From: JASFUX01 sp050050115
GTDB taxonomy: Bacteria > Pseudomonadota > Alphaproteobacteria > Caulobacterales > Maricaulaceae
DNA: 9,528 nucleotides
Direction: 5' to 3'
NCBI GenBank assembly: GCA_050050115.1
Contig: JASFUX010000134.1
Coordinates: 1-9,528, forward strand
The notes under the pieces were generated by a model. It made no database searches, was not told where the DNA came from, and worked only from the letters and a program-made list of their open reading frames with translations. This document shows, in pieces, positions 6,009 to 9,528 of the stretch. Position numbers and translations under genes: made by a program. Numbering within the stretch: the first letter of the stretch is position 1; every line of letters begins with the position of its first letter.

Positions 6009-7069
6009 GCCGAGGCCTCGAGCAGACACGCGTCTCCATACGAATAAAAACGATACTCGGCCGCGATCGCGTGCGCATAGGCGCGCTGCATCGTCTCGAT
6101 TCCTGCGAACGCGCAGACGAGCATGAACAAGCTTGAGCGCGGCAGGTGGAAATTGGTCACGAGCGCGTCGACGCCACGGAAGACGTAGCCGGGGCGGATG
6201 AAGATGTCGGTCTCGCCCTCGAACGGTGCAAAGCGATGCTCCGCGTCGGCGGCCGTCTCCAGCACGCGCAGCGCTGTCGTTCCGACCGCGACGACGCGTC
6301 GGCCTTCCGCGCGCGCTGCGTTGAGACGATCGGCGACTTCTCCGGACAAGACGCAATGCTCGGCATGCAGAGCGCCGCGATCGAGCGCCGACTGGTCAAG
6401 TGGCGCGAACGTACCTGCGCCGACGTCGAGAGTGAGGCGCTCGATCGCCACGCCGGCGTCAGTCAGCGCCTGCTCGAGCTTCGGCGTGAAATGCAAGCCG
6501 GCCGTCGGCGCGGCCACGGCGCTCGGCGCGCGGTCCTGAGCGAACATGGTCTGGTAATCCGCAGCGTCCGCTTCGTCGGCCGGCCGGCGGCGAGCGATGT
6601 AGGGCGGCAGCGGCGCAGCGCCGATCGCAGCGATCGCGTCGTCGAGCGCATCGCCCGATCGGTTGAAGACGAGGTCGAGCTCAGCGCCGTCGGATTTGAC
6701 CGCAACCTTCGCTTCGAGCCCGTCGCCGAACACGACAACGTCTCCGGCGCGCAGCCGTCGTCCCGGGCGCGCCAGCACACGCCAGCGATCGGGCGTGAGA
6801 CGCTCGATCAGATTGGCTGAGACCGCGACATCCTCGCCTTCCGCGCTGCGCTTGGGGCGCACGCCTTGAAGCGCCGCGGCGATCACCCGTGCGTCGTTGA
6901 CCACCAGCACGTCGCCGGGACGCAAGAGCGACGGCAGGTCGGTCATCACATGATCGGCGAGCGCCCCCGCCGCGCCGACGTGCAGCAGCCGCGCGGCGTC
7001 GCGCGGGCGCGCGGGGCGGAGCGCGATCCGCTCTTCGGGCAGGTCGAAGTCGAAGTCGTCGAGGTTCAT
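6005..7069 (-). CDS. queA: S-adenosylmethionine:tRNA ribosyltransferase-isomerase
   Basis: A 354-residue, full-length QueA. It transfers and isomerises the ribosyl part of S-adenosylmethionine onto preQ1 in tRNA, giving epoxyqueuosine, the step after Tgt. Visible hallmarks are DFDFDLPEERIALRPARPRD (5-24), GDVLVVNDARVIAA (52-65; usually NDTRV), PLPPYI (153-158), YQTMFA (172-177), AVAAPTAGLHFT (184-195), VGAGTFAP (216-223), VGTTALRVLE (262-271), TNFHLPRSSLFMLVCAFAG (305-323) and YRFYSYGDACLL (339-350). The frame is open to 7180, but ATG 7069 begins the conserved N-terminus and leaves no overlap with the upstream gene. The ribosome site is weak. The usual partner tgt lies about 1.6 kb downstream, split off by the opposite-strand carboxyltransferase gene. 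Upstream, 43 bases away, is the Mrr-like gene. Confidence 0.96.
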   Translation of the reverse strand: MNLDDFDFDLPEERIALRPARPRDAARLLHVGAAGALADHVMTDLPSLLRPGDVLVVNDARVIAAALQGVRPKRSAEGEDVAVSANLIERLTPDRWRVLARPGRRLRAGDVVVFGDGLEAKVAVKSDGAELDLVFNRSGDALDDAIAAIGAAPLPPYIARRRPADEADAADYQTMFAQDRAPSAVAAPTAGLHFTPKLEQALTDAGVAIERLTLDVGAGTFAPLDQSALDRGALHAEHCVLSGEVADRLNAARAEGRRVVAVGTTALRVLETAADAEHRFAPFEGETDIFIRPGYVFRGVDALVTNFHLPRSSLFMLVCAFAGIETMQRAYAHAIAAEYRFYSYGDACLLEASA

Positions 7070-7112
7070 CGCCGCCGCATCTAGAACGACGGCGGCGGCG
7101 TGTCGATCCGGC

Positions 7113-8081
7113 TTAAGCGGCTTCAGCCAGCGGCGCGGCGGAGCCGTTGAGGATTTCGTCGAGGTGGCAGAGCTCGTCATGGTGCAGCAGGAGCACGCCC
7201 GTCGCGTCCGCCAACTCTTTCGCCGAGCGCGTATAGGACGCGTTGGAGACGACCGCCGATTTCGCCGTTCCCGACACCGTCAGCCGGCCAGCGAAGATTT
7301 CCTGAACGGCGCTGTTGCCGACCGATCCGCGATATCTCTTGCACTGTATGGCCAGAGTCGTGCCGCGTTTCTCCGCGATGAGATCAACGCCCTGATCGCC
7401 GGTGTCGCCCTTGTTCCAGACCTTCCAGCCGTGCTCGGCGAGCAGCCGCGCGCAGTAGGCCTCGTACTCGAAGCCGTCCATGCCGGGACGGAAGTCGACG
7501 CCGTGAACGTTGGCGCGCGAGTTCTCGTAGTCGTTGACCGCCGCGTCCATGCGCCGTCGCCAGGCGTTGATGAGGCCGGTGCGCCGCTTGAGCGCCTTGG
7601 CGTGACGCTCCTCGACGTCGTCGAGCAAATGCTTGTCGATGAACTCGTCCTGCTCGCGCCGCCACTTGTCCTGATCGACTATGCCCCGGCCGTCGCCGCG
7701 GAAGCAGCGGCTGCGCGCCACGGAAAGCTCCGCGGCGTGCTTGCGGATGCGCTTGCCCGATCGCCGATCGATGCGGCGCACCAGCCCGCGCGGAACCCTA
7801 TGTCTCTTCGAAGACGACCCTTGGCGGCTCGAGCCGGAGGACGAACGCCGGCTCGTCGATCGACGCCGCGGCGCGAAGCGCGCGTTCGCCTTGGCGATGC
7901 CCACCGACAGGACGTGCACCGCCAACAGCGCCGCAACCCCGACCCCCGCGAGCCGCACCGAGCTGTCGATCGACACCTCGAGACCGAGGTTCAGCAGCAG
8001 TGCGACCAGGACGACGCCCGCGATGTAAACCGCGAGCAGACCCTCAAGAAAACTCGTCTTCCGCCGTGACCGTCGCGCCAA
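7113..8081 (-). CDS. Membrane-tethered Mrr-type restriction endonuclease-like protein
   Basis: A 322-residue protein starting at TTG 8081. Two hydrophobic helices (about 11-32 and 43-63) form an N-terminal hairpin. A strongly basic, Ser/Arg-rich linker (about 71-118) follows, then a charged helical region (134-186), and finally a PD-(D/E)xK nuclease fold. In that fold GMDGFEYEAYCARLLAEHGW (200-219), GDTGDQGVDLI (225-235; D233) and LAIQCKRY (243-250; Q246, K248) match the Mrr_cat core with a QxK variant. SNASYTRSAKELA (279-291) and LLLHHDEL (297-304) complete the domain. Mrr cleaves modified DNA in E. coli, but membrane-bound relatives are largely uncharacterised, so DNA repair, quality control or phage defence are all possible. 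No methylase or toxin partner is adjacent. TTG is chosen because AGGGAG lies eight bases before it and no in-frame ATG or GTG occurs before the upstream stop at 8177-8175. Confidence 0.85.
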   Translation of the reverse strand: MARRSRRKTSFLEGLLAVYIAGVVLVALLLNLGLEVSIDSSVRLAGVGVAALLAVHVLSVGIAKANARFAPRRRSTSRRSSSGSSRQGSSSKRHRVPRGLVRRIDRRSGKRIRKHAAELSVARSRCFRGDGRGIVDQDKWRREQDEFIDKHLLDDVEERHAKALKRRTGLINAWRRRMDAAVNDYENSRANVHGVDFRPGMDGFEYEAYCARLLAEHGWKVWNKGDTGDQGVDLIAEKRGTTLAIQCKRYRGSVGNSAVQEIFAGRLTVSGTAKSAVVSNASYTRSAKELADATGVLLLHHDELCHLDEILNGSAAPLAEAA

Positions 8082-8089
8082 GGTGGCTT

Positions 8090-8095
8090 CTCCCT
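8090..8095 (-). promoter_or_regulatory. Ribosome binding site AGGGAG deciding a TTG start
   Basis: On the minus strand AGGGAG (8095-8090) is followed by eight bases and then TTG 8081. This supports an unusual TTG initiation for the nuclease-like gene. Confidence 0.7.
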
Positions 8096-8103
8096 CTCGC
8101 GAG

Positions 8104-8121
8104 GCGCCCGGATGCGGGCGC
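8104..8121. repeat. GC-rich hairpin with 7-base stem and GATG/CATC loop
   Basis: GCGCCCG (8104-8110) and CGGGCGC (8115-8121) are exact reverse complements around a four-base loop. In the Mrr-like transcript it would sit just before the ribosome site, where it could restrict translation. No T-run follows on either strand, so it is not a standard intrinsic terminator. Confidence 0.45.
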
Positions 8122-8174
8122 GCCGACGGGAGGGTGGACAGATTCGATTTGAACGGTCCTCGCGCCGAACTTGG

Positions 8175-8183
8175 TTATCCACA
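8175..8183 (+). promoter_or_regulatory. Perfect DnaA-box sequence TTATCCACA
   Basis: The nine bases match the consensus high-affinity DnaA site exactly and lie between genes. Only one copy was noticed, so an origin is unlikely; a DnaA-responsive promoter or DnaA-titration site is possible. Confidence 0.5.
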
Positions 8184-8209
8184 GCTCGGCCGGCGTCGAA
8201 GAAACCCGC

Positions 8210-8671
8210 CTAGGCGTCCGCGGCGATGCGGGCGGAGACGATCTTGCCGGGGTTTGCCGGCGGCTCGCCGCGCGGCAGGGCGTCCACGTGCTCCATTCCC
8301 GACGAGACTTCGCCCCAGACCGTGTATTGCCCGTCGAGGAAGTTCGCCGGCCCGAAGCAGATGAAGAACTGGCTGTCGGCCGAATTGGGATCAGCGGCGC
8401 GCGCCATGGAGCAAACGCCGCGCACGTGCGGCGCCTCGTTGAACTCGGCGGCGAGCTTCTGGCCGCTGCCGCCCATGCCGGTGCCGTTCGGGCAACCGCC
8501 TTGAGCCATGAAGCCGTCGATGACGCGGTGGAACGTCAGGCCGTTGTAGAAACCCTCGCGCACGAGCTCCTTGATCCGCGCGACGTGTCCCGGCGCCAGG
8601 TCCGGGCGAAGCGCGATCGTCACCTCTCCGCCTTCAAGCTCGAGGATCAGGGTGTTTTCCGGATCGCTCAT
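8210..8671 (-). CDS. Cyclophilin-type peptidyl-prolyl cis-trans isomerase (cytoplasmic type)
   Basis: A 153-residue single-domain cyclophilin that speeds cis-trans isomerisation of X-Pro bonds. It has no signal peptide, so it should act in the cytoplasm. Active-site elements visible are FYNGLTFHRVIDGFMAQGG (41-59; R49, Q57), NGTGMGGSG (62-70), the SMAR..DPNSADSQFFI block (88-104) and FLDGQYTVWGEV (111-122; W119). The start at 8671 is supported by AAGGGGG five bases upstream and by the usual N-terminus; longer in-frame ATG options reach into the upstream gene. The 28-base gap to the preceding cyclophilin contains a tandem heptamer (CTTGCTG twice, 8684-8697) and suggests one transcript for both. 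Tandem cyclophilins before queA are a pattern I recall from Caulobacter-like bacteria. Confidence 0.94.
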   Translation of the reverse strand: MSDPENTLILELEGGEVTIALRPDLAPGHVARIKELVREGFYNGLTFHRVIDGFMAQGGCPNGTGMGGSGQKLAAEFNEAPHVRGVCSMARAADPNSADSQFFICFGPANFLDGQYTVWGEVSSGMEHVDALPRGEPPANPGKIVSARIAADA

Positions 8672-8699
8672 CTGCGCCCCCTTCTTGCTGCTTGCTGCG

Positions 8700-9528
8700 T
8701 TATGACTGGGATCCATCCTCGACGATCGTCGGGATTTCGATCTCGCACACGTCCGGCGCATCGCCGTACTCGTTGCGCGCTTCGTCGATGAGTTCGGCGA
8801 ATGCTGGGCCATTCTCACGCAGGACCCAGACGCGCGGACGCTCGGCCTCGTCGAGATCGGCGGCGATCTTCGCGGTCACGATCGCGTCGGGCTCGAAGCC
8901 GGGCGTTTCTCTGACCGTGCCGACGTTCATTGACCTGACGACATCGAGCCCGCCTACGACATGACCCCACGCCGTATACTGCTTGTCGAGGAAGGTGTTC
9001 GCCTGACCCCGGTCGTTGATGTAGCGCCGCATCATGAAGAATTGACTGTCCGCGGAGTTCGGGTTGTCCGAACGCGCCGTCGACATGACGCCGGGGCAGT
9101 GCGAAATCCAGGACTCCACGGTCGCGTTCTCAAGCACCGTGAGCTGCGCCGAAGGTTGCGTGACCACCGGCATGCCATGCCAAAAGCCGCCGCGGTTGTA
9201 GTCGCGGTCGGAGACCTCGACCACGGGCAGGTCCTCGCCGCGATCGATGTAGAATTCGGCGTCGATGTTGGTTCCGGTGCCGCCCATCCCGGTGCCGTCC
9301 GGATCTCCGCCCTGCACCATGAAGTCGTCGATCACCCGGTGGAAGATGATTCCGTCGTAAAAGCCCGTCCGCATCAGCGTGGTGAAGCGCGAGACGTGGT
9401 TGGGCGCGAACTCGGGAGCCGTCTCGATCAGGACCCGCCCCTTGGTGGTGTCCATGACGATCAACCGCGCTGGATCGACCTCGCGCCAGTTCTCAGGATC
9501 GGCCTGCGGATCGACTGGGGCGTCCTGG
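8700..9528 (-). CDS. Long cyclophilin-type peptidyl-prolyl isomerase, probably exported (5' end cut by window edge)
   Basis: The frame is open to the right edge, giving 275 visible residues; the true start lies outside. The TTG at 9464 and ATG at 9455 inside the domain's first strand are not likely starts, because in-frame residues before them (PENWREVDPARLIVMDTTKG, 11-30) belong to the family's N-terminus. Related proteins carry a signal peptide there, so a periplasmic location is inferred. Motifs are GFYDGIIFHRVIDDFMVQGG (55-74; R64, Q72), GTGMGGTGTN (78-87), MSTARSDNPNSADSQFF (148-164) and FLDKQYTAWGHV (179-190). Compared with its neighbour it has an insertion of roughly 45-50 residues between AEF (90-92) and GVMSTAR (146-152) and a C-terminal extension of about 50 acidic residues (224-275). 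Two cysteines (144 and 261) lie in these added parts and might pair. Confidence 0.92.
   Translation of the reverse strand, partial: QDAPVDPQADPENWREVDPARLIVMDTTKGRVLIETAPEFAPNHVSRFTTLMRTGFYDGIIFHRVIDDFMVQGGDPDGTGMGGTGTNIDAEFYIDRGEDLPVVEVSDRDYNRGGFWHGMPVVTQPSAQLTVLENATVESWISHCPGVMSTARSDNPNSADSQFFMMRRYINDRGQANTFLDKQYTAWGHVVGGLDVVRSMNVGTVRETPGFEPDAIVTAKIAADLDEAERPRVWVLRENGPAFAELIDEARNEYGDAPDVCEIEIPTIVEDGSQS

Larger units (their letters stand above)
8082..8209. promoter_or_regulatory. Intergenic region upstream of the Mrr-like gene
   Basis: The 128-base gap contains the ribosome site of the Mrr-like gene, a GC hairpin (8104-8121) and a perfect DnaA-box sequence (8175-8183). I see no clear -35/-10 pair by eye. 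Confidence 0.4.

Noticed and set aside
5217..6356. 379-codon minus-strand open frame across the carboxyltransferase gene
   Set aside because: It is Arg-rich antisense sequence lacking any domain and covers the conserved carboxyltransferase and the 3' end of queA.
7164..8069. Plus-strand open frame opposite the Mrr-like gene
   Set aside because: It has no recognisable motif, whereas the minus frame shows membrane helices and an Mrr catalytic core with a matching ribosome site.
8104..8121. GC hairpin as an intrinsic terminator for the cyclophilin transcript
   Set aside because: No run of T follows the stem on either strand, so it lacks the second half of a standard terminator.
8175..8183. Replication origin at the DnaA box
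   Set aside because: A single box without clustered boxes, an AT-rich unwinding region or origin-linked genes does not make an origin.
8684..8697. Tandem heptamer CTTGCTG as a regulatory repeat or CRISPR-like unit
   Set aside because: Only two copies of seven bases exist, with no spacer structure; slippage or chance is sufficient.

Overview
The window is GC-rich and densely packed. It carries 11 protein-coding genes, two of them cut by the window edges, and I recognise no RNA gene, insertion sequence or CRISPR array. Protein styles suggest an alphaproteobacterium, probably near Caulobacterales/Maricaulales/Hyphomonadaceae. The clues are tandem cyclophilins followed by queuosine genes, a HupE/UreJ gene with a membrane-anchor partner, and the wording of the QueA and Tgt motifs. 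This placement is an inference from remembered family patterns, not from a search.

Left part (1-1598, minus strand): a three-gene operon read leftward. It encodes a c-type cytochrome lipoprotein, a HupE/UreJ-family polytopic membrane protein, and a single-span membrane-anchored protein cut by the left edge. Both junctions are 4-base ATGA overlaps, so the proteins are probably made together and may form an envelope metal or heme module. A 175-base intergenic region separates this operon from a divergent lipoprotein gene of unknown function (1774-2481, plus). That gene converges on a fetB-like permease gene (2490-3200, minus).

Middle (3247-7069): the queuosine genes tgt and queA lie on the minus strand. 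Between them, on the opposite strand, sits a full-length acyl-CoA carboxylase carboxyltransferase gene (4461-6008), without a biotin carboxylase or biotin-carrier gene in view. It shares a CTAG tetranucleotide with queA in which both stop codons lie. QueA and Tgt act in the same pathway: Tgt puts preQ1 into tRNA and QueA then adds the epoxycyclopentane ring. This Tgt keeps its catalytic aspartates but lacks two of the four zinc ligands, the most unusual protein-level observation here.

Right part (7113-9528, minus strand): a TTG-initiated, membrane-tethered Mrr-type nuclease-like protein, then a cytoplasmic-type cyclophilin, then a longer, probably exported cyclophilin cut by the right edge. 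The intergenic region upstream of the nuclease gene holds a perfect DnaA-box sequence and a GC-rich hairpin. The ppi-ppi-queA-tgt order appears to be an ancestral housekeeping block into which the nuclease gene and the carboxyltransferase gene were placed. No complete new system is obvious. The best candidates for something undescribed are the cytochrome/HupE/anchor operon and the zinc-site-altered Tgt.
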